A DNA stretch of 64,000 nt from Amycolatopsis jiangsuensis. Lineage in GTDB: Bacteria > Actinomycetota > Actinomycetes > Mycobacteriales > Pseudonocardiaceae. The stretch is taken from positions 6,164,501 through 6,228,500 of the forward strand of contig NZ_JACHMG010000001.1 of NCBI RefSeq assembly GCF_014204865.1, read 5' to 3'. A program made the translations under genes and the position numbers. Below, piece by piece: positions 24,238 to 32,127 of the stretch; position 1 is the first letter of the stretch; each line of letters opens with the position of its first letter. The notes beneath the pieces are model-generated. The model had not been told where the DNA came from. It saw only the letters and a list, made by a program, of their open reading frames with translations, and did not search any database.

Positions 24238-25329
24238 TCAGTTCTCCTGGATGGGGTGGTCGAGCATCAGCGGGATGTGCGCCCGTTCGCAGATCGCCGC
24301 GATTTTCGTGATCAGGCTGTCGGGCAAGGGAATTCCCTGCGTCCGGCGTCGTTCACGATTGCGTCGTTCGGGATCACCGGCGACCTGGACGGGTGTGCCT
24401 GCCTTGGCCGGCGGGGTGGCGCGCAGGGTGTCGACGAGTTCGTCCACGTCGTCGAGGAACTCGTCGCCAGTGCGGAAGAAGCCGGGGTCGAGGGCCAGGA
24501 AGAAGTGCCCTATGTCCTCGGCCGCTCCCGGTCGGCGGGTGGCGGCGAGATCGGCTCCGGACAGCGCGGCACTGAGTATCTGCACCATCACCGCGAGCCC
24601 GTAGCCCTTGTGGCCGCCAGTGGTGCCCGATCCGCCGAGTGGAGTCAGGCCGCCACCGGTGCGGTTGTGGATCCAGGCCATCGCCTCGCCCGCGTCGGTC
24701 ACCGGGCGACCCGACTCGTCGACGACCCACCCTTCGGGCATCGTGGCCTCGTGGAGGTCGTAGACCTTGACCTTGTTGGAGGCGACGGTGCTGGTGGACA
24801 TGTCGAGCAGGAAGGGCGGGTTGTGCCGGGCAGGTGCGGCGAAGGCGATCGGATTGGTGCTCAGCATGGGCACCGCCGCACCGGTGGGCACCACGCTCGT
24901 GACCTTCGCTGAGGCCGTCACGAGCCCGACCAGTCCCGCCTCGGCGGCGAAGTTCGCGTAGTACCCGGCGGCGCCGAAATGACGTGAATTGTGCACCGAC
25001 ACGATCCCGACGCCGGCGGAGTGTGCCTTGTCGATGGCCAGGTTCATCGCCGCGACCGCCGCGGGATGCCCCAGGCCGCCTCCCGCGTCCAGCAGCGCCA
25101 TCGCGGCGTTCTCGCGTTCCACGACGGGCCGGGCGTGCAGATCGAGGTGCCCGTTGCCGCGCAACTTCTCGTACATCATCAGCATCGAGATCCCGTGGGA
25201 GTCGATGCCGGACAGGTCCGCGTACACCATCGCCGCCGCGGTGGTGTCGACAGCGTCTTTCGGCATTCCCCACGCGGTGAGCACGCTGCGGATCTGCGTG
25301 AGGATCGCCTGTTCGCTGAACAGCTTCAT
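24238..25329 (-). CDS. Ldh family (malate/L-lactate/ureidoglycolate-type) oxidoreductase
   Basis: A 363-residue NAD(P)-dependent enzyme of the type-2 malate/lactate dehydrogenase family, which interconverts 2-hydroxy and 2-oxo acids. Key features are ADLSGIDSHGISML with the conserved His, VHNSRHFGAAGYYANFAAEA, PTGAAVPMLSTNPIAFAAPA and GHKGYGLAVMVQILSAALSG. The ATG at 25329 overlaps the stop of the 90-aa membrane protein (ATGA). Next to an L-2-hydroxyglutarate oxidase it makes a second way to a 2-oxo acid, possibly for the other enantiomer or a substituted substrate. Confidence 0.88.
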   Translation of the reverse strand: MKLFSEQAILTQIRSVLTAWGMPKDAVDTTAAAMVYADLSGIDSHGISMLMMYEKLRGNGHLDLHARPVVERENAAMALLDAGGGLGHPAAVAAMNLAIDKAHSAGVGIVSVHNSRHFGAAGYYANFAAEAGLVGLVTASAKVTSVVPTGAAVPMLSTNPIAFAAPARHNPPFLLDMSTSTVASNKVKVYDLHEATMPEGWVVDESGRPVTDAGEAMAWIHNRTGGGLTPLGGSGTTGGHKGYGLAVMVQILSAALSGADLAATRRPGAAEDIGHFFLALDPGFFRTGDEFLDDVDELVDTLRATPPAKAGTPVQVAGDPERRNRERRRTQGIPLPDSLITKIAAICERAHIPLMLDHPIQEN

Positions 25330-25598
25330 TCGCCGCTCCTCCAGCCGCGGACGTAGGCAAGCAGCAGGGTGAGGACACCGAAAACCGCGGAGATCGCGAA
25401 AAGGGTCGGCTGGAGGGCGTCCGCCGCGCCCTCGACAAGGCCGGCGTTCACGGTGACGAGCCCGGCGATTTGCAGCAACACCACCACGGCGCCCAGTGCG
25501 AGCATCGTGATCAGGATGAGTCTGAAAGAGGCGGTCAGTACGGCGTCGGCGCGCTGACGCAGCCCGTATCGCTGGGTTTCGTTCGGTTGAGGGGGCAT
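25326..25598 (-). CDS. Small two-helix membrane protein (90 aa), TRAP permease partner?
   Basis: Two hydrophobic helices are clear: LILITMLALGAVVVLLQIAG at about 28-47 and LQPTLFAISAVFGVLTLLLA at about 61-80, with a basic C-terminus. GGAGG precedes the ATG at 25598. It sits between the TRAP large permease and the Ldh gene, with four-base coupling to the latter. A canonical small TRAP subunit (DctQ) has four helices and about 160 residues, so this would be a reduced or unrelated partner. No family is recognised. Confidence 0.65.
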   Translation of the reverse strand: MPPQPNETQRYGLRQRADAVLTASFRLILITMLALGAVVVLLQIAGLVTVNAGLVEGAADALQPTLFAISAVFGVLTLLLAYVRGWRSGE

Positions 25599-25654
25599 CG
25601 GTGGGCCTCCGGTCGAGATGGTCATCGGAAACGGTCGGACCGTGAATTCGGCCG

Positions 25655-27001
25655 TCAGTGCGGCACCGGCAGGATGCCGAGAGCAACGGCGGTGCCGATG
25701 AAGAGGAACGGGACGACGTAGAAAATGATCAGCGGGACGAAGGTGCGTGCCGGGTTGACCTGCGCGAGGCTCGTCGAGATATAGATGGCGGCGGCGCCGG
25801 GCGGCGAAGCGCCCTCGGTAGAGGAGAACACCAGAATCGAGCAGGCGGCCAGCACCGGGTGCACCCCGGCGGTGACGAGCACGGCGAACGCGACGCCGCC
25901 GACCGTGGCCATGGTGGCGGTGGAGCTCAGTGGTCCGGCCACGAGAATGACGATGACTCCGACGATCAGTGCGGCGATCAACGGGGGTGCGCCGAGACCG
26001 TTGAGCACCCGGCCGAGCTGGTCGGACAGCCCGAGCTCGCTGAGAACCGCGCCGCCGGCGAAGGCGAACACCAGCGTGGCGCCGACATCCTTGAACCGGG
26101 GCGCCGACTCGTCCATCAACTGCGCCCATCCGCGCCGGGTCCTGGGCAGCTTCGCTCGGCCGATTGCGGCGGCGACGAGTCCGAGAAGGACGGGGATCCA
26201 CACCAGGATGTCGATCGCATCGACGGCGCTCTCGCCGAGTGCCGAGGTCAGAGCGGTCCCGCCCGCTCCGAACGTCAGCACGATCGGCACGGCGATCGCC
26301 ACGAAGACGAACAGCGAGGTCCAGCCGCGCCGGAGGCTGGCTGCGAACCCGAGGAGCTCCGAGGCGGGCACGCGCTCGATCTTGTACCGCCGCACGAAGT
26401 AGACGATGCACAGCAGGCGCCACGCCACACACCAGCCCGCGGTGGCGAACATGGCCACAAACAGCTGTTCGACCGTGACGAACGGGGCGACCGCGCCGGA
26501 ACCGAGCAACACGAAGAACGAGGCGCTGGGCGGGATCACCGCACCGTTCCCGGCGTTGCCCGCCACCACGGTGGCCGCGATGCGCGGCGACCAGTTCGAC
26601 CGACCCATCCAGGGGATGGCGACCGATCCGATGGTCGCGGCGTTCGCCGAGCCCGAGTGGGCCACGCTACCGAACGCGGCCGATCCGACGGTCGCCACGA
26701 ATCCGGCGCCACCCCGGACCCGGCCCAGCAACGAGTTCAGGATGTCGACCTGGCGGTCGACCACTCCGGTCCGGGTGAGGACCGAGCCGATGAAGGTGAA
26801 AGCCAGGGCCGCGAAGATGATGTTCTGGCTGCCGGCCTCCTGCAACCCGGCCCACGCCAGCCGCGGAAAGCTCGTGGTGCCGAACGCGCACAGGACCACG
26901 AAGCCAAGGATCATCGCTTCGCCGATGCTGCGTTTGAGCACCGCGTTCCAGACCACGATGACCGCGATATACGCGATCAAGGCCCAAACGGCCAGTCCCA
27001 T
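25655..27001 (-). CDS. TRAP-type transporter large permease (DctM-like)
   Basis: A 448-residue membrane protein with about 12 helices. FTFIGSVLTRTGVVDRQVDI, GRVRGGAGFVATVGSAAFGS, ANAATIGSVAIPWM and NGAVIPPSASFF follow the DctM/TRAP large-subunit order. Such permeases take up C4-dicarboxylates, sialate and other acids with Na+. GAGGAGG precedes the ATG at 27001. It is the first gene of the leftward operon. No periplasmic binding protein (DctP) gene is present in the window, which is unusual for a TRAP system. Confidence 0.82.
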   Translation of the reverse strand: MGLAVWALIAYIAVIVVWNAVLKRSIGEAMILGFVVLCAFGTTSFPRLAWAGLQEAGSQNIIFAALAFTFIGSVLTRTGVVDRQVDILNSLLGRVRGGAGFVATVGSAAFGSVAHSGSANAATIGSVAIPWMGRSNWSPRIAATVVAGNAGNGAVIPPSASFFVLLGSGAVAPFVTVEQLFVAMFATAGWCVAWRLLCIVYFVRRYKIERVPASELLGFAASLRRGWTSLFVFVAIAVPIVLTFGAGGTALTSALGESAVDAIDILVWIPVLLGLVAAAIGRAKLPRTRRGWAQLMDESAPRFKDVGATLVFAFAGGAVLSELGLSDQLGRVLNGLGAPPLIAALIVGVIVILVAGPLSSTATMATVGGVAFAVLVTAGVHPVLAACSILVFSSTEGASPPGAAAIYISTSLAQVNPARTFVPLIIFYVVPFLFIGTAVALGILPVPH

Positions 27002-27068
27002 CGTTCCTCCTCGTCGCCACACCGCTGTGGGCACCACGTCGTGCAGACAAGCTCCGGTTCTCCATAGG

Positions 27069-27095
27069 ATGAGAACTCATACCGTTCCATGAGAA
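27069..27095. promoter_or_regulatory. Candidate IclR operator at TRAP operon promoter
   Basis: ATGAG-AA-CTCAT at 27069-27080 is an inverted repeat, and a third ATGAGAA follows at 27089-27095. It lies 68-94 bp upstream of the TRAP permease start, in the AT-rich divergent region. The IclR regulator encoded at 28711 is the obvious candidate to bind it. Confidence 0.4.
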
Positions 27096-27191
27096 TTACA
27101 CGGAGGCGTCCTGACGGACAAGACCTGCGATCGAATTTGTCCCGTTCTATGCAAGATGCTGTCGCACAGTGAAAATTCTCCTCGCTCAGCG

Positions 27192-27220
27192 TTGACATAG
27201 TTTCACTCTACGGTGATACT
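27192..27220 (+). promoter_or_regulatory. Sigma-70-like promoter of the dehydrogenase/aldolase fusion gene
   Basis: TTGACA at 27192-27197 and GATACT at 27215-27220 are separated by exactly 17 bases. The ATG follows 47 bp later. Between them GGTAA-AGC-TTACC (27232-27244) is a 5-bp inverted repeat well placed for a repressor. Confidence 0.6.
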
Positions 27221-27267
27221 CGGCGTTTAGTGGTAAAGCTTACCGTTCTGCGATAGAAGGAGTCGGC

Positions 27268-28614
27268 ATGCGGATGGCGGTACTGGGACTGGGCGAGGCT
27301 GGCACGCTCTATGCGACCGAAATGGTCGAACGGGGCTGGAATGTCACGGGATACGACCCGGCCGACAACGCCACCCCCAGCGGACTTCAGCGAACGGAGA
27401 CTCCGGAGGCGGCCGTTCGCGACGCGGAGGTCGTGCTGAGCCTCGTGGGCGGCACTTTCGCGCGGCAGGCAGCCGAATCGGTGGCCGGTCATCTCGATCC
27501 CGACGCGGTGTACGTGGATATGAACGCCGCGGCTCCCGCCGTCATGAGCGCTATCGCGGAGGTCGTCGGTGCCCGTCGGTTCGCTGACGTGTCGGTCATC
27601 GGTCCCGTCCCCAATCACGGAGCGAGGACCAGCGTGATCATCAGCGGCGCCGCGTCTGCCAGCGCCGCCGCCGTATTCACCTCGCTCGGCGCCCCGGTGG
27701 ATGACATTGGCGGAGCCGCGGGCGAGGCATCCGCACGCAAGCTGTTGCGCAGTACTTTCATGAAAGGGCTCGCGGCGCTGATTGTGGAGTCCTGTGATGC
27801 CGGACGGGCCGCGGGCGCGGAGGAGTGGGTCCGCGCCCAGATCGCCGCCGAGCTCTCGGGCGGAGAGACCACTTTGGACCGCCTGTACCACGGCACTCGT
27901 AAACACGCTGCTCGTCGTGCGGAAGAAGCCGGCGCGTCAGCCGCGCTGCTCGGCTCCCTGGGGGTGCGACCGATCATGACCCGGGCAACCGCCGAACTCC
28001 ACACCAGTTGCGCCGACGCGGCACTGGTTCCCCAAGGTGACCTGCTCGCGCGGTTCGGCGGTCTCGCCGTCGCCAACATCGGCGACGCCCGTGACCGCAT
28101 GGGCATGCTCGACGGCGGCATCCGCCCGCTGTGGAAGGGAGCGCGGCTGGCCGGCCGAGCCCGCACCGTCTGGGTCCGCAGTGGCGACAACATGGCCATT
28201 CACCAGGCCATTCAGGCTTCGCAGCCGGGCGATGTCATCGTCGTCAACGGCCACGGCGACATCACCCGAGCGCTCATCGGCGAACTCATCGCCGAGCGCG
28301 CGATGGCCCGTGGCGTCGTAGGCATGATCATCGACGGCGCGGCCCGTGACGTGAACGAGCTCGAACGCATCGGATTCGGAGTGTGGGCGCGCGGGGTGTC
28401 GCCCGCCGGTCCCTACAAGAACGGCCCCGGTCAGGTCGACGTGCCCGTCGCCGTCGGCGGTGTCGTCGTCCAGCCCGGTGACGTCGTCGTCGCCGACGAC
28501 GACGGTGTCATCGTCATCCCGGCCGCCCGGGCCGCCGCCAGCCTTCTCGGCGGCCGCGCCGTCGAGGCCGATGAGGCGCGGCGCCGGGCGGCGATCGCGT
28601 CCGGAACCGCGTGA
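27268..28614 (+). CDS. Fusion of 6-phosphogluconate-dehydrogenase-like reductase and RraA-family aldolase
   Basis: A 448-residue two-domain protein. Residues 1 to about 230 are an NAD(P)-dependent beta-hydroxyacid dehydrogenase-like unit (GLGEAG at 7-12; AVYVDMNAAAPAVM; helical DUF1932-type second domain around ARKLLRSTFMKGLAALIVES). Residues about 250-440 are RraA-like: NMAIHQAIQASQPGDVIVVN, MIIDGAARDV with the metal-site Arg360 and Asp361, and VVQPGDVVVADDDGVIVIP. RraA-type aldolases split 4-hydroxy-4-methyl(carboxy)-2-oxo diacids into pyruvate and oxaloacetate or pyruvate. AAGGAG precedes the ATG. It diverges from the TRAP-lhgO operon, so both probably serve one pathway. Confidence 0.85.
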   Translation: MRMAVLGLGEAGTLYATEMVERGWNVTGYDPADNATPSGLQRTETPEAAVRDAEVVLSLVGGTFARQAAESVAGHLDPDAVYVDMNAAAPAVMSAIAEVVGARRFADVSVIGPVPNHGARTSVIISGAASASAAAVFTSLGAPVDDIGGAAGEASARKLLRSTFMKGLAALIVESCDAGRAAGAEEWVRAQIAAELSGGETTLDRLYHGTRKHAARRAEEAGASAALLGSLGVRPIMTRATAELHTSCADAALVPQGDLLARFGGLAVANIGDARDRMGMLDGGIRPLWKGARLAGRARTVWVRSGDNMAIHQAIQASQPGDVIVVNGHGDITRALIGELIAERAMARGVVGMIIDGAARDVNELERIGFGVWARGVSPAGPYKNGPGQVDVPVAVGGVVVQPGDVVVADDDGVIVIPAARAAASLLGGRAVEADEARRRAAIASGTA

Positions 28615-28710
28615 CCGGGCCGGTGGCGGACCACATATGTTCTCCATGGTTTGAGATGGTTCACCACCGTGTGGGAAGATGAGGCTTCGATCAAGAGGGG
28701 GTAGCCAGCG

Positions 28711-29472
28711 GTGACTCCGGAAGCGTCCAAAACCCCGGTGAGCAGCATGCGTTCGCTCGAACGTGCCATCGACGTCCTGGAAATTCTCGACGACAGCCGG
28801 CACGCCCTGCGCCTGAGTGACATCGCCCGTCGTGCCGAGCTGCCGATCGCGACCACGCAACGCATCCTCAACGTGCTGGAATCCCGCGGGCGGATCGAAC
28901 GCGACCCGACGGGCTACCGTCCCGGAGTCGGGTTGATCTTCGGAGCCCACGCGTACCTCACGACGAGCCCCCTGCTGAACGCGGCGAGGCCGGTGCTGCA
29001 GGACCTCGCCGCCGAGACCGGCCTCACCGCTTCACTGTTCAAACGGTTCGGCCGGCACCGGGTCGTGCTGGCACGCGTGGACGGTGCTCGTCCGCTGCGC
29101 TACGAACTGCCGATCGGTGAGCGACTTCCCCTCCACCTCGGAGCGGGGAAGGTCCTCGCGGCGGCTATGAACGTCGAGGACCTCGACCAACTGCTCGACC
29201 AGGTGAAGGACCGCACCCGCGCCGACGGCAGCCCTGTCGATCGCGACGAACTCCTCGCCGAGCTAAAGAGCGTCCGCGACATCGGCTATGCCCAGGCTGT
29301 CGGCGAGCGCGAACCGGGGATGGCCTCGGTCGCCGCCGCCCTCAGCGGGCCGGGCGCGCTCGCCGCCGTCCAAGTCGCCGGCACTCAGGAGGAAATCCCC
29401 GCCGAACGCGTTGAGCAGCTTGGAGTCGAAGTCCAGCGTGCGGCGTTTGCCATCACCCGCCGCCTCAGCTGA
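28711..29472 (+). CDS. IclR family transcriptional regulator
   Basis: A 253-residue regulator with an N-terminal winged HTH (RSLERAIDVLEILDDSRHAL, ATTQRILNVLESRGRIERDP) and an IclR effector domain (GLTASLFKRFGRHRVVLARV, ERLPLHLGAGKVLAA, GYAQAVGEREPGMASVAAAL). The GTG at 28711 has GAGGGGG upstream. It follows the dehydrogenase/aldolase fusion by about 100 bp, in the same direction. It is the likely regulator of the divergent catabolic cluster, with an organic acid intermediate as effector (inference). Confidence 0.9.
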   Translation: MTPEASKTPVSSMRSLERAIDVLEILDDSRHALRLSDIARRAELPIATTQRILNVLESRGRIERDPTGYRPGVGLIFGAHAYLTTSPLLNAARPVLQDLAAETGLTASLFKRFGRHRVVLARVDGARPLRYELPIGERLPLHLGAGKVLAAAMNVEDLDQLLDQVKDRTRADGSPVDRDELLAELKSVRDIGYAQAVGEREPGMASVAAALSGPGALAAVQVAGTQEEIPAERVEQLGVEVQRAAFAITRRLS

Positions 29473-30409
29473 CCGCTGTCCGCCGTGGCAAATTGCCGTG
29501 CTGCTCCGGCGAACTTTTGGATGGATGAGCGCGGCATGGGATGCGCTGTGTGATCAACGGCGACAGTCGCTGCGCGTCGAGCTCTGCGGTACCGGCAGGC
29601 AAAAGTGCTATGCGTATCGTTCACGCGGCTGCAGTGTCCGCCTCCTCATGTTTCTCGTTCATCACTTCGCCGACTGTTCGCCGCTTCGTCGAACTCAGAC
29701 CGAACCATTGTGACGAGTTGGCGCGCCCGAGCAGTTCCTGCTCCGAGCCGGACGCGGAGGGTGCCAGCGGATATCGACCTCTGGTACGCCGCGCGATGAG
29801 CCGCATCTTCTCGCCGCGCTCGGTCCAGGGTTCCTCCGGTGCACGTCCAACACCCTGGTGACCGCGACTTGCTGCCGGCCGTTTTCGTCAGATTGGCCGG
29901 ATGCGCAGCGGCAGCATTTCCCCGACGTGCTGCCGCGGGTTCCGGGTGCCTGCGTAGCCGGTCTCGCCGGTGCCGACCGCGTGATGCTCGAAAAGCAACG
30001 TACCTACGGTTCGGGCCCGTTCACCTCGGCCCGCAAACCCTGCCAATGCCTTGTCGCAGGCTGCATCGACTCCGAGCCGCGGCAGATTTCCGCCGGCACC
30101 GCAGCACGCGCGTCCACCGGCTGGGGTGTTCCGCTCGGCCGCTGAGTCCGGAGACCTCGCTTGCCGTGGTGGACAACGGCTACCGCCTCGCCCAGGACAC
30201 ATCGGACCGCGGGCGCTCCCCGAGCAAGCGGCGGCGGTCGCGAGCTGACGGCGGCAGAAGGAGGTACTGAGCATGGCGTAGTCAGTCAGTGGCTGCGGTC
30301 CGGGTGGTCGGGTGGGTGCTGACGGTCCGTTCGGGGTGGGCCGCTGCCGATCACCGCAGTGCCGCTCGGAGTAAGGAAGCCGGCTCGGGTGTGCTGTGGG
30401 ATGCCGGGA
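29473..30409. other. Long region without a recognisable gene (937 bp)
   Basis: Neither strand shows an ORF with family motifs, a convincing ribosome-binding site or consistent third-position GC. Short peptide-like stretches (for example ADIDLWYAAR near 29770) suggest eroded coding sequence. It separates the catabolic island from the clp genes and may mark the island boundary. Confidence 0.5.
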
Positions 30410-30991
30410 TCAGTTTCCCTGGGGAGCGAATTTTCCCCGCGTTGCCACGTGGTCGACGAGGCCGTAGGCGACTGAGTCCGTGGGTGCCAGGTGGTGCCGG
30501 CTGCGGAGATCGCTGGAGATGGTGTTCGGGTGTTTGCCGGTGCGTTCGGCCAGGAGGTGGGTCATTTCACCGATCCACCGGTGGTAGGTGGCCGCCGGTG
30601 GGGTGATGGGCTCCGCGCCTTCGTCCCGGGCCGGGTGGCGGAGGACGATATCGGTGCCGGGCAGGGCGTACCTCTTGCCGGCGGCTCCGGAGCACAGGAC
30701 GAGGGTCGCTACCGAACCCACCGCGCCGATCGCCCAGGTCGAGACTTCCGGGGTGATCCAGTCGATCGTGTCGCAGATCGCGAATCCGGAGGGCAGCGAG
30801 CCGGCCGCACTGTCGATGTAGAGGCGGATCGCGGCGTGGGGGTCGGTGGCGTTCAGGAGGAGCAGCTGCGAGACCACGACGGTCGAGACGCTTCTGTCCA
30901 GCTCGCCGCTGATGACGATGGTCCGATCTTCGAGCATGTCGCTCATCAGCTTGTGCAGCGCCTGGCTGTACAGCGAGGCCTTGCCGCTCAT
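30410..30991 (-). CDS. ClpP-like protein lacking catalytic His and Asp (ClpR-type)
   Basis: A 193-residue ClpP-fold protein. By spacing from the GKRYALP block, the serine is kept (S93 in VGSVATLVL). The catalytic His position is Arg (R118, IVLRHPA; normally IMIHQP) and the catalytic Asp position is Arg (R165, DLRSRHHL; normally ERDRFL). The oxyanion-side loop NSPGG is replaced by DSAAG. It should therefore fold and assemble but not cut peptides, as do cyanobacterial and plastid ClpR subunits. It follows an intact clpP in the same direction, separated by a strong hairpin. A mixed-ring partner or regulator of that ClpP is the likely role. Confidence 0.85.
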   Translation of the reverse strand: MSGKASLYSQALHKLMSDMLEDRTIVISGELDRSVSTVVVSQLLLLNATDPHAAIRLYIDSAAGSLPSGFAICDTIDWITPEVSTWAIGAVGSVATLVLCSGAAGKRYALPGTDIVLRHPARDEGAEPITPPAATYHRWIGEMTHLLAERTGKHPNTISSDLRSRHHLAPTDSVAYGLVDHVATRGKFAPQGN

Positions 30992-31022
30992 GTCCAGGCA
31001 CCCACCTCCACCGCGGGGCCCG

Positions 31023-31079
31023 ACGCCCGGCCGTGGTCTCGAGGAGGCTGCTCGCCCGCTCGGGACCACGGCCGGGCGT
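31023..31079 (-). terminator. 16-bp perfect hairpin between the two clpP genes
   Basis: ACGCCCGGCCGTGGTC and its exact complement flank a 25-base loop, starting 8 bp after the stop codon of the intact clpP and ending 31 bp before the clpR start. It could be a terminator that limits clpR expression, or an RNA processing or stability element. Confidence 0.65.
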
Positions 31080-31087
31080 GGCCGAGA

Positions 31088-31753
31088 TCAGTTCCCGGGG
31101 TTCGTCGGGTTGGTGCCCGAGGTCTCGCTCGACCGCGTGATCACATGGTCGACGAGGCCGTACTCCTTGGCCTCCGACGCGCTGAACCAGCGGTCCCGCT
31201 CCGAGTCCAGGGCGATCTGCTCCGGGGTCTGCCCGCTGTGCTCGGCGATGAGCGAGGCCATCCGGCGCTTCATCCGGCGGAGCCGGTCGGCCTGGATCGT
31301 GATGTCGGACTCGCTGCCGCCGACCCCGCCGAGCGGCTGGTGCATGAGGATCTCGGCGTTGGGCAGCGCGTAGCGCTTGCCGGGCTGCCCGGCGGTCAGC
31401 AGGAACTGGCCCATCGACGCGGCCATGCCCATGGCGTAGGTCGCCACGTCACAGGAGATCAGGTTCATGGTGTCGAAAATGGCCATACCCGCGCTGACGG
31501 AACCGCCGGGCGAGTTGATGTACATCGCGATGTCGGCGTCGGGGTCCTCGGCGGCCAGCAGCAGCATCTGCGCGCAGAGCTTGTTGCCGATCTCGTCGTT
31601 CACTTCCTGGCCGAGCACGATGATGCGCTGAGCGAGGAGACGGTCGTAGAGCGAATCGCCCCACGAAAGGCCGCTCACCGGTGCGGACGCGGTGGGGTGG
31701 CCGACCTGGGCCAAGGGGGTGGCCGCGGCCTGCCTCTGCTGGTACATGTCCAC
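31088..31753 (-). CDS. clpP: ATP-dependent Clp protease proteolytic subunit
   Basis: A 221-residue serine protease subunit that forms a tetradecameric chamber fed by Clp ATPases. The triad is intact: S113 (GMAASMGQFLL), H138 (EILMHQPLGG) and D187 (SERDRWFSA). The NSPGGSVSAG oxyanion loop is present. The N-terminus carries a propeptide-like extension before RIIVLGQEV. The GTG at 31753 is used; an ATG two codons in is possible. It is the first gene of a pair with the inactive homologue. Tandem clpP genes are normal in actinobacteria, but their usual partners (tig, clpX) are not beside them, so this is an accessory pair rather than the housekeeping clpP1P2. Confidence 0.93.
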   Translation of the reverse strand: MDMYQQRQAAATPLAQVGHPTASAPVSGLSWGDSLYDRLLAQRIIVLGQEVNDEIGNKLCAQMLLLAAEDPDADIAMYINSPGGSVSAGMAIFDTMNLISCDVATYAMGMAASMGQFLLTAGQPGKRYALPNAEILMHQPLGGVGGSESDITIQADRLRRMKRRMASLIAEHSGQTPEQIALDSERDRWFSASEAKEYGLVDHVITRSSETSGTNPTNPGN

Positions 31754-32127
31754 GTGTCGCTCACTCTCTCTTGCCGCGTTTCGACGTCCGGACCCTACTG
31801 TAGTCGTGGACGCGCGGGCGTGGGCCGCCGACGGCGGGGGTTCGCGCAGAGCGGACGTGGCGGGCGGGCCGCAGGCCGTTGACCAGGGCTTTCGAGGGTC
31901 GGGTGGTCGTGCTGAGCGCTGGCCCCGGCCGCATCCATAGTGGAACGCCCCGCAGATCCTCCGGCACGGTCAGCGGCCGCGGGGTGCCGTCGGAATCGAA
32001 GTCGTTGTCGTAGGCGAGCCAAGTACGATGGCGCGCCTACGACAACGGTGACGATACGAGTCCACAGTGGACACGCGGAGGGAGCGTCACCCCGGAAGAT
32101 CGCCGCGTCCGGGCCGGCTCGATGCGG
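31754..32127. other. Intergenic region with clpP promoter side and SDR terminator (374 bp)
   Basis: No ORF is supported. It carries the clpP upstream region (minus-strand CTACAGTAGGG could be a -10 region), the 12-bp hairpin at 32004-32046 and a TCCACAGTGGA word at 32061-32071. Confidence 0.5.
32004..32046 (-). terminator. 12-bp perfect hairpin downstream of the SDR gene
   Basis: GTTGTCGTAGGC at 32004-32015 pairs exactly with GCCTACGACAAC at 32035-32046 across a 19-base loop. It lies about 80 bp beyond the SDR stop codon. No T-tract is present. Confidence 0.55.

Noticed and set aside
25326..25598. Calling the 90-aa protein a DctQ small TRAP subunit
   Set aside because: It has only two membrane helices instead of four and lacks recognisable DctQ sequence, so only a possible partner role is stated.
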